This document shows positions 36,320 through 45,268 of a DNA stretch of 64,000 nt, piece after piece. How positions within the stretch are numbered: the first letter of the stretch is position 1; every line of letters starts with the position of its first letter. A program made the position numbers and the translations under genes. Origin of the DNA: Pseudomonas sp. ML2-2023-3. GTDB lineage: Bacteria > Pseudomonadota > Gammaproteobacteria > Pseudomonadales > Pseudomonadaceae. The notes beneath the pieces were generated by a model, which was not told the DNA's origin, did no database searches, and saw nothing but the letters and a program-made list of their open reading frames with translations. The stretch spans positions 3,506,501 to 3,570,500 of the forward strand of contig NZ_CP146343.1 in the NCBI RefSeq assembly GCF_037055275.1, in the 5' to 3' direction.

Positions 36320-36598
36320 ATGTACTCGCAGGGAAACATCAATAAAGTCACCTTCCCGAACGCCTGCCAACTGATGCGCTGGCATTTCCATCCGATGGGC
36401 TTCGAGGCGACCATGGACGCGCCGAGCAGCATGATCGCCCGACTGTTTGACCGCGCCAGTGGCGAGACCGTGATTGCGATTGCCGGCATCCCCTGCGCCA
36501 CGGTCATGAGCCTGGGCCAGTTGGGGCACATCATCCAGGTCGTGGAGGACGAACTCGAAAGCTTCGTACCGCCACAGGCCTGGCAGGCGCAGGCCTGA
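36320..36598 (+). CDS. DUF1652-type small protein
   Basis: 92 residues with AAAGGA before the ATG. The pattern NACQLMRWHFHPMGFEATMD, ARLFDRASGETVIAIAGIPC and a C-terminal helix I-I-Q-V-V-E-D-E-L-E fits DUF1652, a Pseudomonas-specific family with no known function. No signal peptide. It lies alone, convergent with ggt, with a REP element just after its stop. Confidence 0.6.
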   Translation: MYSQGNINKVTFPNACQLMRWHFHPMGFEATMDAPSSMIARLFDRASGETVIAIAGIPCATVMSLGQLGHIIQVVEDELESFVPPQAWQAQA

Positions 36599-36615
36599 TC
36601 AGCGCCTGCGCCCGC

Positions 36616-36639
36616 ATCGCGAGCAAGCCCGCTCCCACA
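36616..36639. repeat. single REP element
   Basis: A 24-base REP sequence, core GCGAGCAAGCCCGCTCCCAC, between the DUF1652 and ggt stop codons. It is the same family as the inverted pair at 39701-39800. Confidence 0.85.
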
Positions 36640-36683
36640 TTGACTCTGCCATCAAGGGCATCACCAGACCTGTGGGCGCTGGC

Positions 36684-38516
36684 TCAGTCCCCCAATGCAG
36701 TGCCTTCACGGCGAGGATCGGCACCGGCGGCCCAGCCTTGCTTATCGCGAACGATAACCTGGGTGCCACTGGTCATCTCGATGACGGACACATCGTGCCC
36801 TCGATCCTTCAACTGCTGCACCAGTGCCGGACTGACAAGGCCGGCCTCGACTTCTGTGCCCACGTTGCGGCTACCAAAGTTGGGAAGATTGATCGCCTGC
36901 TGAGGATCGAGTTTCCAGTCCACCAGGCCAATCACCGCCTTGTTCACATACTCGATGATCTGGGAGCCACCCGGAGAACCAATGGTGGCAACCAGCTCGC
37001 CACTTTTTCGATCGAATACCAGTGTCGGGGCCATTGAAGAACGAGGTCGCTTGCCCGGCTCGATACGGTTGGCCACCGGCTTGCCGTTTTCCTCAGGGAC
37101 AAAGGAGAAATCAGTCAGTTGGTTGTTCAAGATAAAGCCGTTGGTCATCACATGTGAGCCAAATGCAGCTTCAACCGAGGTGGTCATCGATATGGCGCCG
37201 CCCTGATCGTCAACGGCTGCAATTTGCGAGGTGGAAATACGCAGTGGTGATCGATCCGGTGCCAACGCGAGGTTCATCCCTGCGGGAGTCCCCGCCTGGG
37301 CGCGCCCCATGCTTCGCTCGCCAACAAGAGATGCCCTGGCCTGCAAATACGCTTTATCGGTCAGCCCTTTCACATTGACCGGCACGTAGTCGCTATCTGC
37401 CAGATACAGCGCCCGGTCGGCGTAAGCAAGACGCTCGGCCTCCGAGATCAGGTGCACGGCGCTAACCGCAGGTTCCAGGCCTGCCCGGGTCTTGCTCGGA
37501 ACGGGTTGCAGGGTGGCCAGATCCAGCGCTGGCGATTTTTTTTGCAGGGCTTCGAGAATCCCCAGGGTCTGCAGCACGGCAACGCCACCTGAAGACGGCG
37601 GCGGCATGCCGCAGACTTGCCACTGTTTATAGTCACCGCACACTGGCTGACGCTCTATGGCCCGGTAACTGCTGATGTCGGACAGGGACAGGGTGCCGGG
37701 GTTGGTGTGGGACCTGACCTGATTCACCATCCCCTGCGCCACGGCGCCCTGGTAGAAGGCGTCTGCCCCGCGTGTAGCGATGGCATCCAGGGTCTGGGCC
37801 AGCTCAGGGTTTTTAAGCAGTGTGCCGACCGGCAATGGCTGCCCCTGGTCCGTCAGGAAGTACTTGGACATTTGCGGTGAAGCGGCGATGAAGGGGTCGG
37901 CGGTGATTTGGGTATGCAGGCGTTTGGAGACAGGAAACCCTTCGCGCGCCAGTTCAATGGCAGGCTGGAACAGGTCACGCCAAGGCAGTTTGCCATGTTG
38001 CTGATGGGCCATTTCCAGCGCTCTGAGCACCCCCGGCACGCCCACCGAACGCCCGCCGATCTGGGCCTGCGTAAAAGGGATCGGCTGGCCGTCTTTACCC
38101 ATGAACATATGGCTGGTGGCACCTGCCGGGGCCGTTTCCCGGCCATCAAAGGCCTGAACCCGCTTGCCGTCCCAGTACACGATGAACGCACCGCCGCCGA
38201 TGCCGCTTGCCTGGGGCTCTACCAGTGCGAGCACGGCTTGCATGGCGATGGCCGCATCAATTGCCGATCCACCCTTGCGCAGCATCTGCTGCCCTGCAGC
38301 GGTTGCCAATGGATTGGCTGCCGCGGCCATGTGACGGGTTGCATGCACGGGGGCCATGCCAGCCCGAAAGCCCGAGGAAATCTCGGGTGCAGGGGGCAAT
38401 TCGGAGGCTTTATCAGGTGGCTGGTATCCGCTGCTGCAGCCCCCGATCAAGAGGGCAAGGGCCGATAAACCAATAGCACGGGCGTGGTTGTTTTTGGCAA
38501 GCAGGGTATTGATCAA
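36684..38516 (-). CDS. ggt: gamma-glutamyltransferase (lipoprotein form)
   Basis: 610 residues from a TTG at 38516, which has AAGGAA at good distance; a GTG at 38531 lacks one. The N terminus has a lipobox (ALLIGGCSSG), predicting a lipid anchor. The large subunit opens HMAAAANPLATAAGQQMLRK. The autoprocessing and catalytic threonine begins STSQIAAVDDQGGAISMTTS, where most family members read TTHxSVVD, so the His and Ser after the nucleophile are replaced by Gln and Ala. PPPSSGG and GSPGGSQIIEYV motifs are intact. It hydrolyses or transfers gamma-glutamyl groups from glutathione in the envelope. Confidence 0.9.
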   Translation of the reverse strand: MINTLLAKNNHARAIGLSALALLIGGCSSGYQPPDKASELPPAPEISSGFRAGMAPVHATRHMAAAANPLATAAGQQMLRKGGSAIDAAIAMQAVLALVEPQASGIGGGAFIVYWDGKRVQAFDGRETAPAGATSHMFMGKDGQPIPFTQAQIGGRSVGVPGVLRALEMAHQQHGKLPWRDLFQPAIELAREGFPVSKRLHTQITADPFIAASPQMSKYFLTDQGQPLPVGTLLKNPELAQTLDAIATRGADAFYQGAVAQGMVNQVRSHTNPGTLSLSDISSYRAIERQPVCGDYKQWQVCGMPPPSSGGVAVLQTLGILEALQKKSPALDLATLQPVPSKTRAGLEPAVSAVHLISEAERLAYADRALYLADSDYVPVNVKGLTDKAYLQARASLVGERSMGRAQAGTPAGMNLALAPDRSPLRISTSQIAAVDDQGGAISMTTSVEAAFGSHVMTNGFILNNQLTDFSFVPEENGKPVANRIEPGKRPRSSMAPTLVFDRKSGELVATIGSPGGSQIIEYVNKAVIGLVDWKLDPQQAINLPNFGSRNVGTEVEAGLVSPALVQQLKDRGHDVSVIEMTSGTQVIVRDKQGWAAGADPRREGTALGD

Positions 38517-38846
38517 AAGAAGTTCCTTCACTTTTTTGTTTTACGGACATCACTCATTAAACAGGCCTGTCGCGAATTGGTGACCCGCGCAGTGTATCTA
38601 TACGTACTGAAACGTAGTGGCCACTTTTGCCTGAAACGTTGCAACAATCACTGACAGGCATTCTTGACCGTCGAGCCATCCAGAGCAATTTTCCCGGCCT
38701 GGAGGATAAAAACCATGTCCTTGATTCGTCATTATCTCCCTGTAAATCCACACCTTCATTGAGCCCTGGCACTACTGATCAGGCAGCGGATTCGCTACTA
38801 TGCACGCACATGCGAAACACGCAGCCCTACCCCCTTGGAGCACCGA
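38517..38846. other. ggt/deoR divergent region with repeated motifs
   Basis: 330 bp without a gene. A cluster at 38601-38639 contains CTGAAACGT twice (38607-38615 and 38631-38639, 24 bp apart), with the palindrome AGTGGCCACT (38616-38625) between them and an inverted TACGT/ACGTA pair (38601-38605, 38612-38616). It looks like an operator region serving ggt, the DeoR gene, or both. Confidence 0.45.
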
Positions 38847-39668
38847 ATGCCCAGCCAAAAGGACACCGCAGCCCCAAGCACCGCACCGGTGATTCCTGAC
38901 CAGCGCCGCGAGCTGATCCTGCGACAATTGCGCAAGCACCAGATACTGAGTGTCCATCAGTTGATGGAGATGTTCGACTGCTCGCACATGACCGTACGCC
39001 GCGATATCGCCTTGCTGGAGCAAGAGGGGCGCGCCTATTCGGTAACGGGTGGTGTACGGATTGCCAGCCAACTGCACAGCGAGCCCAGTCATCAGCTCAA
39101 GGCAGTGGTCGAGTTGCCGCAAAAGCAAGCCATGGCCAGGCTCGCGTCCCGACTTCTGCATGCCGACATGACGGTGTACCTGGATGCCGGTACCAGCACG
39201 CTGGAAATTGTGCCCTATGTGAAGGCACTGACGGGCATGACCGTAGTGACCAACGATTTTGGCGTGGTTCAAGCCTTGCTGGACGCCCCCCAGGTGACGG
39301 TCATTCATACCGGCGGGCAGCTTGATCACTCCAACCATTCCTGTGTCGGCAACCTGGCCGTCGCGACCTTGCGCCAGATAGTCACGGACGTCGCCTTTAT
39401 TTCCACCAGTTCCTGGGATTTGCGCCGCGGCATCACCACCCCTTCGGCGTTGAAGGTGGAGGTCAAGCAGGTGGCGATGCATTCAGCCTCGCAAGTGGTG
39501 CTGATCGCCAGCAGCTCCAAGTACGGCACGTTCAGCATGTACAAGATCGCGGGGCTTGAGCAGTTCGACATCATCATCAGCGATGATGCCCTTGCGGCCG
39601 CGGCAGCCGACGGGATTCGCAAGCAGGGTATCGAACTCTTGTTACCGGGCGATCAAAAGCCGGCCTGA
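38847..39668 (+). CDS. DeoR-family transcriptional regulator
   Basis: 273 residues. The HTH is RRELILRQLRKHQILSVHQL then MEMFDCSHMTVRRDIALLEQ with the linker AYSVTGGVRI. The sugar-phosphate-sensing domain has LDAGTSTLEIVPYV and VVTNDF. The ATG at 38847 follows GGAG. DeoR regulators typically respond to phosphorylated sugars. It lies beside the threonate gene set, whose pathway makes a phosphorylated tetronate, so it is a candidate regulator of that set, or of ggt. Both are inferences from position. Confidence 0.88.
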   Translation: MPSQKDTAAPSTAPVIPDQRRELILRQLRKHQILSVHQLMEMFDCSHMTVRRDIALLEQEGRAYSVTGGVRIASQLHSEPSHQLKAVVELPQKQAMARLASRLLHADMTVYLDAGTSTLEIVPYVKALTGMTVVTNDFGVVQALLDAPQVTVIHTGGQLDHSNHSCVGNLAVATLRQIVTDVAFISTSSWDLRRGITTPSALKVEVKQVAMHSASQVVLIASSSKYGTFSMYKIAGLEQFDIIISDDALAAAAADGIRKQGIELLLPGDQKPA

Positions 39669-39700
39669 CAAACAGCGCCGGTACTGGCTGCAATTGTAAT

Positions 39701-39800
39701 TGTGGGCGCGGGCTTGCTCGCGATGGTCTTCAGAGGGGCGCATTGACTCAGTCAATACGCGTCATCGTTAACGATCATCGCGAGCAAGCCCGCTCCCACA
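39701..39800. repeat. inverted pair of REP elements (BIME-like)
   Basis: Two 24-base REP sequences in inverted orientation (39701-39724 and 39777-39800), cores GCGGGCTTGCTCGCGAT and its complement, separated by 52 bp. Located between the convergent deoR and otnI genes. Confidence 0.88.
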
Positions 39801-39830
39801 GCGGCAGAAATCACTTGAGTGAACGCCTGA

Positions 39831-40613
39831 TCAGCGTGCCCTCCACTCCCGTAACCACTGCAGCCCCGCCGAAGTGTCTCCCTTGGGGCGGTACTCGCAG
39901 CCGACCCAGCCGTCATAGCCCAACTCGTCCATCAGGTCGAACAGGAACGGGTAATTGAGCTCCCCCAAATCGGGCTCATGACGATCAGGCACACCTGCAA
40001 TCTGAATGTGACCGATCCCGTCAAAGTCGCGACGAAGCTTGGTGGCCAGGTCCCCTTCCACTATCTGGCAGTGATAGCAGTCGAACTGAACCTTGAGATT
40101 GGCCGCGCCCACCTCCTTGCAAATGGCGTGGGCCTGATCCTGGCGGTTGAGGAAAAACCCGGGCATGTCTCGCGTATTGATCGGCTCCAGCAACACGGTG
40201 ATGCCCGCCTGGCTCGCTTGAGCCGTCGCGTACGAGAGGTTTTCCAGGTACACGCCATGGTGGCGTGCACGCTCGGCTGGCGAAGGCAGCAACCCCGCCA
40301 TCACATGGATACGGCTGTTGCCCAGGACTGCGGCGTACTCCAGCGCGCGGTCGAAGCCCGAGCGAAACTCATGTTCGCGGCCCGGCAAGGTTGCAATGCC
40401 CCGCTCTCCCGCCGCCCAGTCTCCGGGCGGCGCGTTGAACATGGCCTGGACCAGGCCGTTGTCGCTCAGGCGCTGCTTGAGCTCCTGGGCGCTGTAGTCG
40501 TAAGGAAACAGATACTCCACCGCTTCAAAACCATCAGCCGCCGCCGCGGCGAAACGATCCAGAAAAGCGTGCTCCGGGTACAGCATGCTGAGGTTGGCAG
40601 CAAAACGAGGCAT
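39831..40613 (-). CDS. otnI: 2-oxo-tetronate isomerase
   Basis: 260 residues of the hydroxypyruvate-isomerase-like TIM barrel ([20 protein letters not shown] is the family start; [18 protein letters not shown] and [15 protein letters not shown] carry metal-binding residues). OtnI converts 2-oxo-tetronate to 3-oxo-tetronate. The presence of ltnD, otnK and otnC nearby makes this assignment preferred over plain hydroxypyruvate isomerase. AAGGAG precedes the ATG. It follows the GntP permease by 21 bp and converges with deoR. Confidence 0.92.
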   Translation of the reverse strand: MPRFAANLSMLYPEHAFLDRFAAAAADGFEAVEYLFPYDYSAQELKQRLSDNGLVQAMFNAPPGDWAAGERGIATLPGREHEFRSGFDRALEYAAVLGNSRIHVMAGLLPSPAERARHHGVYLENLSYATAQASQAGITVLLEPINTRDMPGFFLNRQDQAHAICKEVGAANLKVQFDCYHCQIVEGDLATKLRRDFDGIGHIQIAGVPDRHEPDLGELNYPFLFDLMDELGYDGWVGCEYRPKGDTSAGLQWLREWRAR

Positions 40614-40634
40614 GTTAACTCCTTGGGAAATGGG

Positions 40635-42095
40635 TCAGACAAATGGCCAGATCACCAGCGTGATCAAGAAGCCGAGCGTGCCCAGCAACGTGGTGATCAC
40701 GGTCCAGGTGCGCAAACCGTCCGCGACGTTGAGCCCGGCCAGTTTCGTGAAAATCCAGTAGCCCGCGTCGTTGATGTGCGACATGGCCAACCCGCCACCG
40801 CCCATGGCCAGGCACAGCAGCGCCATGTGGTTGGGCGTCAGGTCAAGGGTGACGATCAGCGGGCTGATGATACCTGCGGTAGTCACCAGCGCCACAGTGG
40901 TCGAACCTTGTACCGCACGCAGCAACATGGTCAGCAGGAACCCCAGGGCCAGCACGGGCAACCCTGTGGTACGCAACATGTCGGAGACCACCGCGCCGAT
41001 CCCGGTGTCGACCAGCACCTTGCCGAATACACCCCCTGCACCGGCAATCAGGATGACCATGGCCACGCCAGGCAGGGCCGAACCGATGACATCAGAAACC
41101 TGGGTGCGGCTCCAGCCACGGCGCGAGCCGAGCAGCCAGGCACACAGCAAGGTGTCCAGCAACAGCGCCACCAGCGGTGCGCCGAGCACGGTCATGATCC
41201 CGCGCAAGGTCGATTCCGGGGGCAGCAACGAGTTAGCCAGAGTGCCCAGCAGGATCAGCACGATGGGAAACAGGATCAGGCCTGAAATCAGTGCAAAGCC
41301 GGGCGGCGGTGCCGGCGGCAGCCTGGAAACGATACTGCTGGTGGATTCCTCCAGCCCCATGTGGGTCTCGGCGACAGCCGCTTTTACCGTGTCGGTTGAC
41401 TGGCCATTGGTCCATGCCGCCAAGTCTTCGTTGGTCACATGCGGGCCATAGACTTCAGCGCGAATGTCATCGCTCATCGGGTAGAAGCGGCGCGTCATGC
41501 GCCCGGCCACCCGGTAGCCGACGTAGCACAGGAAGGCCGTGATCGGCAGACCGAACATCAGCACACGACCGAGGTCAGCCCCCAGCTGGCTTGCCGCCGC
41601 GACAGCGCCCGGATGGGGTGGCAAAAAAGCATGCACGGTGAGCAGCGCCGCGCACATCGGCAACGCAAACACCAACAGCGGTTTACGAGCTCTGCGCGCC
41701 ACTCCGTAAGCCAGCGGCATCAGAATGATCACCCCGACCTCGAAGAACACCGGTACACCAATGATAAAACCGGCAACCGTCAGCGCCAACGGCGTGCGAC
41801 GGTTGCCGAAGCGCTCCATCAACGTCTTGGCCAGTGCCTCGGCACCGCCGGAAAGCTCGATGATCCGTCCGATCATTGCGCCCAGCGCGATGATGATCGC
41901 AATGTGACCAAGGGTCTTGCCCATGCCGCCTTCGATGGTTGCCACCAGATCCGCCGGTTTCACCCCGGCCACCAATGCCACCAGAATGCTGACCAGCATC
42001 AGGGCCACGAAAGGTTGAAACTTGTACTTGAGCACCAGGAACAGCAACAGCGCGATCCCGGCTCCGGCAGTCAACATCAGAATGAACGGGCTCAT
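40635..42095 (-). CDS. GntP-family permease, probably for threonate
   Basis: 486 residues, about 12-14 membrane helices, gluconate:H+ symporter family (VPVFFEVGVIILMPLAYGVA, FLPPHPGAVAAASQLGADLG and the C-terminal MALLCLAMGGGGLAMSHIND are characteristic). It probably imports the aldonic acid used by the surrounding enzymes, likely L-threonate. It lies between otnC and otnI on the same strand, with a 175-bp gap upstream that holds a short palindrome. Confidence 0.9.
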   Translation of the reverse strand: MSPFILMLTAGAGIALLLFLVLKYKFQPFVALMLVSILVALVAGVKPADLVATIEGGMGKTLGHIAIIIALGAMIGRIIELSGGAEALAKTLMERFGNRRTPLALTVAGFIIGVPVFFEVGVIILMPLAYGVARRARKPLLVFALPMCAALLTVHAFLPPHPGAVAAASQLGADLGRVLMFGLPITAFLCYVGYRVAGRMTRRFYPMSDDIRAEVYGPHVTNEDLAAWTNGQSTDTVKAAVAETHMGLEESTSSIVSRLPPAPPPGFALISGLILFPIVLILLGTLANSLLPPESTLRGIMTVLGAPLVALLLDTLLCAWLLGSRRGWSRTQVSDVIGSALPGVAMVILIAGAGGVFGKVLVDTGIGAVVSDMLRTTGLPVLALGFLLTMLLRAVQGSTTVALVTTAGIISPLIVTLDLTPNHMALLCLAMGGGGLAMSHINDAGYWIFTKLAGLNVADGLRTWTVITTLLGTLGFLITLVIWPFV

Positions 42096-42152
42096 GACTG
42101 CCGCGCTCCAGGTTGAACGAAGGGTGGGCGAATGCCACTTAAAACATGAGTG

Positions 42153-42167
42153 ATACGGTGATCGTAT
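42153..42167. promoter_or_regulatory. palindrome upstream of the GntP permease gene
   Basis: Perfect inverted repeat ATACG-GTGAT-CGTAT, 58 bp before the permease start codon, in the only sizeable gap within the threonate set. It may be an operator for an internal promoter. The cognate regulator is unknown. Confidence 0.45.
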
Positions 42168-42269
42168 GCCATGAGGTCAGTCCTGTTGTTATTGTTTTCA
42201 GGCAAGCCGCTCCCCACAGGAGTAGCACTGCTGCTCCCGGGCATAGCCTGCATTAGCGGTGTATCGGCC

Positions 42270-42908
42270 CTACCAGTGAACGTTGAACGCTTCTCGCAAT
42301 TCATCCAGGGCGAGTTGATCCAGCGGCTGCGGACGCGGGTCGCTCATCAGCCACAGTCGTGCCGTTTCCTCGAGCTCCTCCAGGGCATAACTGGCCTTGG
42401 ATACGGAGCTCTCCCAGACCACCGGGCCGAGCCGTTCGAGCATCACGCCCCGCACGCTGTTGGCGAGTTGCGCGACTTGCTCGGCCACCTTTGGGGAGCC
42501 CGGCCGTTGATAACCGATCAATGGGATGTGCCCGACCTTCATCACCTGGTAAGGCGTCAACGGCGGCAGAATGTCATCCGGTTGCCATACCCCGGCCAGG
42601 GTTAATGCCACCAGATGGGTGGAATGGGTATGCACCACACCACCGACGCCTGGATTGCGGTCATAGACCTGACGATGCAGGGCCAGGGTTTTCGACGGCT
42701 TGTCACCGGACACCCACTCTCCCGCGAGGTTGACCTTGGCGATGGCCGCTGGATCAAGACGACCCAGGCAGGCATCGGTGGGGGTAATCAGCCACCCATC
42801 GTCAAGACGGGCGCTGATATTGCCAGCGCTGCCCACGGTGTAGCCGCGCTGATACAGGCTGCGACCCACGTCGCAAATTTCCTCGCGCAATGCGGCTTCG
42901 CGACTCAT
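42270..42908 (-). CDS. otnC: 3-oxo-tetronate 4-phosphate decarboxylase
   Basis: 212 residues, class II aldolase/adducin fold. Substrate and metal motifs are GSAGNISARLDDGWLITPTD and VVHTHSTHLVALTLAG, whose histidines bind zinc. It decarboxylates 3-oxo-tetronate 4-phosphate to dihydroxyacetone phosphate, the last step of threonate breakdown. The start at 42908 overlaps the otnK stop by four bases (ATGA). Confidence 0.9.
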   Translation of the reverse strand: MSREAALREEICDVGRSLYQRGYTVGSAGNISARLDDGWLITPTDACLGRLDPAAIAKVNLAGEWVSGDKPSKTLALHRQVYDRNPGVGGVVHTHSTHLVALTLAGVWQPDDILPPLTPYQVMKVGHIPLIGYQRPGSPKVAEQVAQLANSVRGVMLERLGPVVWESSVSKASYALEELEETARLWLMSDPRPQPLDQLALDELREAFNVHW

Positions 42909-44197
42909 TGCGCACCTCCGGCCAGTTGCTTCAAAGCCTTGTCGAAAAATTCCCGGCAACCAAAATTGCCTGACTTGAGCGCAAGCGCCAAAGGCTCATC
43001 GGTGCTGCTGACCGTGGCAGGCACGCCCGGATCGATCTGCGCCCCGATCTGCAACAGTTGCACCCCCAACGCCTGCACCACCGCGCCCGAGGTTTCACCG
43101 CCTGCGATCACGAAGCGACGCACGCCAGTACTCAGCAGACCTTTGGCAATGTCGCCAAAGGCGCGCTCTACCAGGCTGCCAGCCTGCTCGACACCCAGTT
43201 GCTGTTGCACCGACTTGACCTCGTCCGGCGAGCTGGTGGCATAGATCAATACGGTCTGCCCGTGTTCCCTGGCGAAAGCCAGCGCCTGGGCAACAACCGG
43301 CTCTCCGGCTGCCAGGGCCAACGGGTCAATGCGCAAGGCCGGTCGGCCAGACTCAAGCCACGCAGCAACTTGCCCATTGGTCGCGACAGAGGCACTCCCC
43401 GCCAGGACCACTTCCCCTCCCGAAACCGTGGGCAAGGACGACGCATCCAGCTGCCTCAGCTTGCCTGCGCGACGGAAGTTTTCCGGCAGCCCCAGCGCCA
43501 GACCCGAACCACCGGTCAGCAGAGGCAGGTCGGCACAGGCCGTGCCCAGGGTGTAAAGGTCCTCATCGCTCAATGCATCGGCGATGGCCATGCCAATACC
43601 TTGCGCCCGCAATTCGGCGATTTTTCCGCGTACGTGTTCAGCGCCCAGTGCAATGCTGTCGTAGCGCAGCAACCCGACCTTCAGGGTGGTCTGGGATTGC
43701 AGGACACGTACCAGATTGGCATCGGTCATGGGCGTCAGCGGATGGTGCTGCATCCCCGACTCACTGAGCAGTTGATCCTGCACAAACAAGTGGCCACGAA
43801 AGATGGTTCGCCCGTTCTCCGGGAATGCCGGACAGGCCAGGGTGAAATCACTGCCCAGCGCCTCGAGCAATGCTTCGCTGACCTGGCCGATGTTCCCGGC
43901 GGCTGTGGAGTCGAACGTGGAGCAATACTTGAAGAAAATCTGCTCGCAACCTTGCTCTCGCAACCAGTTCAACGCCGCCAGGGATTCTGCGACAGCGTCT
44001 TGGGTCGGCATGGTGCGGGATTTCAGTGCGATCACAATGGCATCGGCGTCGAACCCGGCGGCGACTTCGCTACCGGGAATGCCAATGCTTTGCACCGTGC
44101 GCATGCCACCGCGTACCAGCATATTGGCCAGATCCGTGGCGCCAGTGAAGTCATCGGCGATGCACCCCAGCAACGGGCGGGCGATGGAAGTAGTCAT
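42905..44197 (-). CDS. otnK: 3-oxo-tetronate kinase (DUF1537 family)
   Basis: 430 residues of the four-carbon acid sugar kinase family. It opens LLGCIADDFTGATDLANMLV, the family signature, and carries the C-terminal nucleotide-binding motif RFVIAGGETSGAVVQALGV. It phosphorylates 3-oxo-tetronate at C4. The ATG at 44197 gives the conserved N terminus. It lies 10 bp after ltnD and overlaps otnC, so all three form one transcription unit. Confidence 0.93.
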   Translation of the reverse strand: MTTSIARPLLGCIADDFTGATDLANMLVRGGMRTVQSIGIPGSEVAAGFDADAIVIALKSRTMPTQDAVAESLAALNWLREQGCEQIFFKYCSTFDSTAAGNIGQVSEALLEALGSDFTLACPAFPENGRTIFRGHLFVQDQLLSESGMQHHPLTPMTDANLVRVLQSQTTLKVGLLRYDSIALGAEHVRGKIAELRAQGIGMAIADALSDEDLYTLGTACADLPLLTGGSGLALGLPENFRRAGKLRQLDASSLPTVSGGEVVLAGSASVATNGQVAAWLESGRPALRIDPLALAAGEPVVAQALAFAREHGQTVLIYATSSPDEVKSVQQQLGVEQAGSLVERAFGDIAKGLLSTGVRRFVIAGGETSGAVVQALGVQLLQIGAQIDPGVPATVSSTDEPLALALKSGNFGCREFFDKALKQLAGGAQ

Positions 44198-44207
44198 GAC
44201 GCGGCCC

Positions 44208-45113
44208 TCAAACGGATTCAGGTTTGGCTTTCGGAAGCTCAATGCCCGGGAAGATCTTGATCACGGCCGAGTCATCCTCGCGGCCAAAACCCGCGCTGGA
44301 AGCTTGCATGAACATCTGATGTGCCGTTGCCGATAACGGCAGCGGAAACTTGCTGGCCCGCGCGGTATCGAGAACCAGGCCCAGATCCTTGACGAAAATA
44401 TCGACGGCGGACAAAGGCGTGTAGTCCGCCTTGAGAATGTGCGGCACGCGGTTTTCGAACATCCACGAATTACCGGCGCTGTGGGTGATCACTTCATACA
44501 GCGCATCGGCATCCACCCCTTCGCGCAACCCCAGGGCCATCGCCTCTGCGGAAGCGGCGATGTGCACGCCGGCCAGCAATTGATTGATGATTTTGACCTT
44601 GGAACCCAGGCCATGAACATCACCCAGGCGATAGACCTTACCGGCCATGCCTGCCAGGATCCCATCGGCCCTGGCGTAGGCCGGAGCCGGGCCGGACGTC
44701 ATCATGGTCATCTCGCCCGCCGCAGCCTTGGCGGCGCCACCGGAGATCGGCGCATCCAGATACAGCAAGCCTTTCTCATCCAGGCGTTGCCCCAGTTCCA
44801 CAGCGTAGGTCGGCGCGACAGTGGCACAGCCAATCACCAGACTCCCCGGGCGCAATGCAGCCACGGCGCCACCTTCACCGAACAACACGGTTTCGGTCTG
44901 CTCGGCATTCACCACAACGGTGATGATCACATCACACTCACCGGCCATGTGAGCCGGTGAAGTGCAGGCCACACCGCCTTCGCTGGCAAATTGCGTGGTG
45001 ACGGCTTCGCGCACGTCACAGGCATGCACGTTGAAGCCGCTGCGCAACAGCGAACGGGCTATGCCCAGTCCCATCGCGCCCAGACCGATAACGCCGACAT
45101 TCTTGTTATTCAT
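44208..45113 (-). CDS. ltnD: L-threonate dehydrogenase
   Basis: 301 residues of the 3-hydroxyisobutyrate dehydrogenase-like family. The NAD site is VGVIGLGAMGLGIARSLLRS, the substrate loop DAPISGGAAKAAAGEMTMMT, and the catalytic lysine is in GLGSKVKIINQLLAGVH. LtnD oxidises L-threonate to 2-oxo-tetronate. GGAG lies 7 bases before the ATG at 45113, which also overlaps the stop of a possible 52-codon upstream ORF (ATGA). Confidence 0.92.
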   Translation of the reverse strand: MNNKNVGVIGLGAMGLGIARSLLRSGFNVHACDVREAVTTQFASEGGVACTSPAHMAGECDVIITVVVNAEQTETVLFGEGGAVAALRPGSLVIGCATVAPTYAVELGQRLDEKGLLYLDAPISGGAAKAAAGEMTMMTSGPAPAYARADGILAGMAGKVYRLGDVHGLGSKVKIINQLLAGVHIAASAEAMALGLREGVDADALYEVITHSAGNSWMFENRVPHILKADYTPLSAVDIFVKDLGLVLDTARASKFPLPLSATAHQMFMQASSAGFGREDDSAVIKIFPGIELPKAKPESV

Positions 45114-45268
45114 GGGGTACTCCAGAGAAAAGCTGCGGGCACGGCCTGACCGCAAAGGTGCAGGGCATTGTCCACGTGTGCAGAGAGGGGAAAGACTGGA
45201 TCGATGGTGATGGCGGTGCCAGCCACAGAAGAAGTGGCGACAAGGCGGCTGGGCGTAGTCTCGAACAT
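45110..45268 (-). CDS. possible small ORF coupled to ltnD (52 aa)
   Basis: From the ATG at 45268 the frame runs MFETTPSRLVATSSVAGTAI and ends PAAFLWSTP, with its TGA overlapping the ltnD ATG as ATGA. A modest GGA motif lies 8 bases upstream. The product has no recognisable domain. The exact stop/start overlap matches the coupling used elsewhere in this operon, so it may be a leader peptide or simply a coincidental open frame. Confidence 0.3.
   Translation of the reverse strand: MFETTPSRLVATSSVAGTAITIDPVFPLSAHVDNALHLCGQAVPAAFLWSTP

Noticed and set aside
36160..36345. 61-codon frame upstream of the DUF1652 gene
   Set aside because: It overlaps the start of a better-supported gene and has no ribosome-binding site.
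43058..44260. 400-codon plus-strand open frame across otnK
   Set aside because: Antisense to a clear kinase gene. No protein family features.
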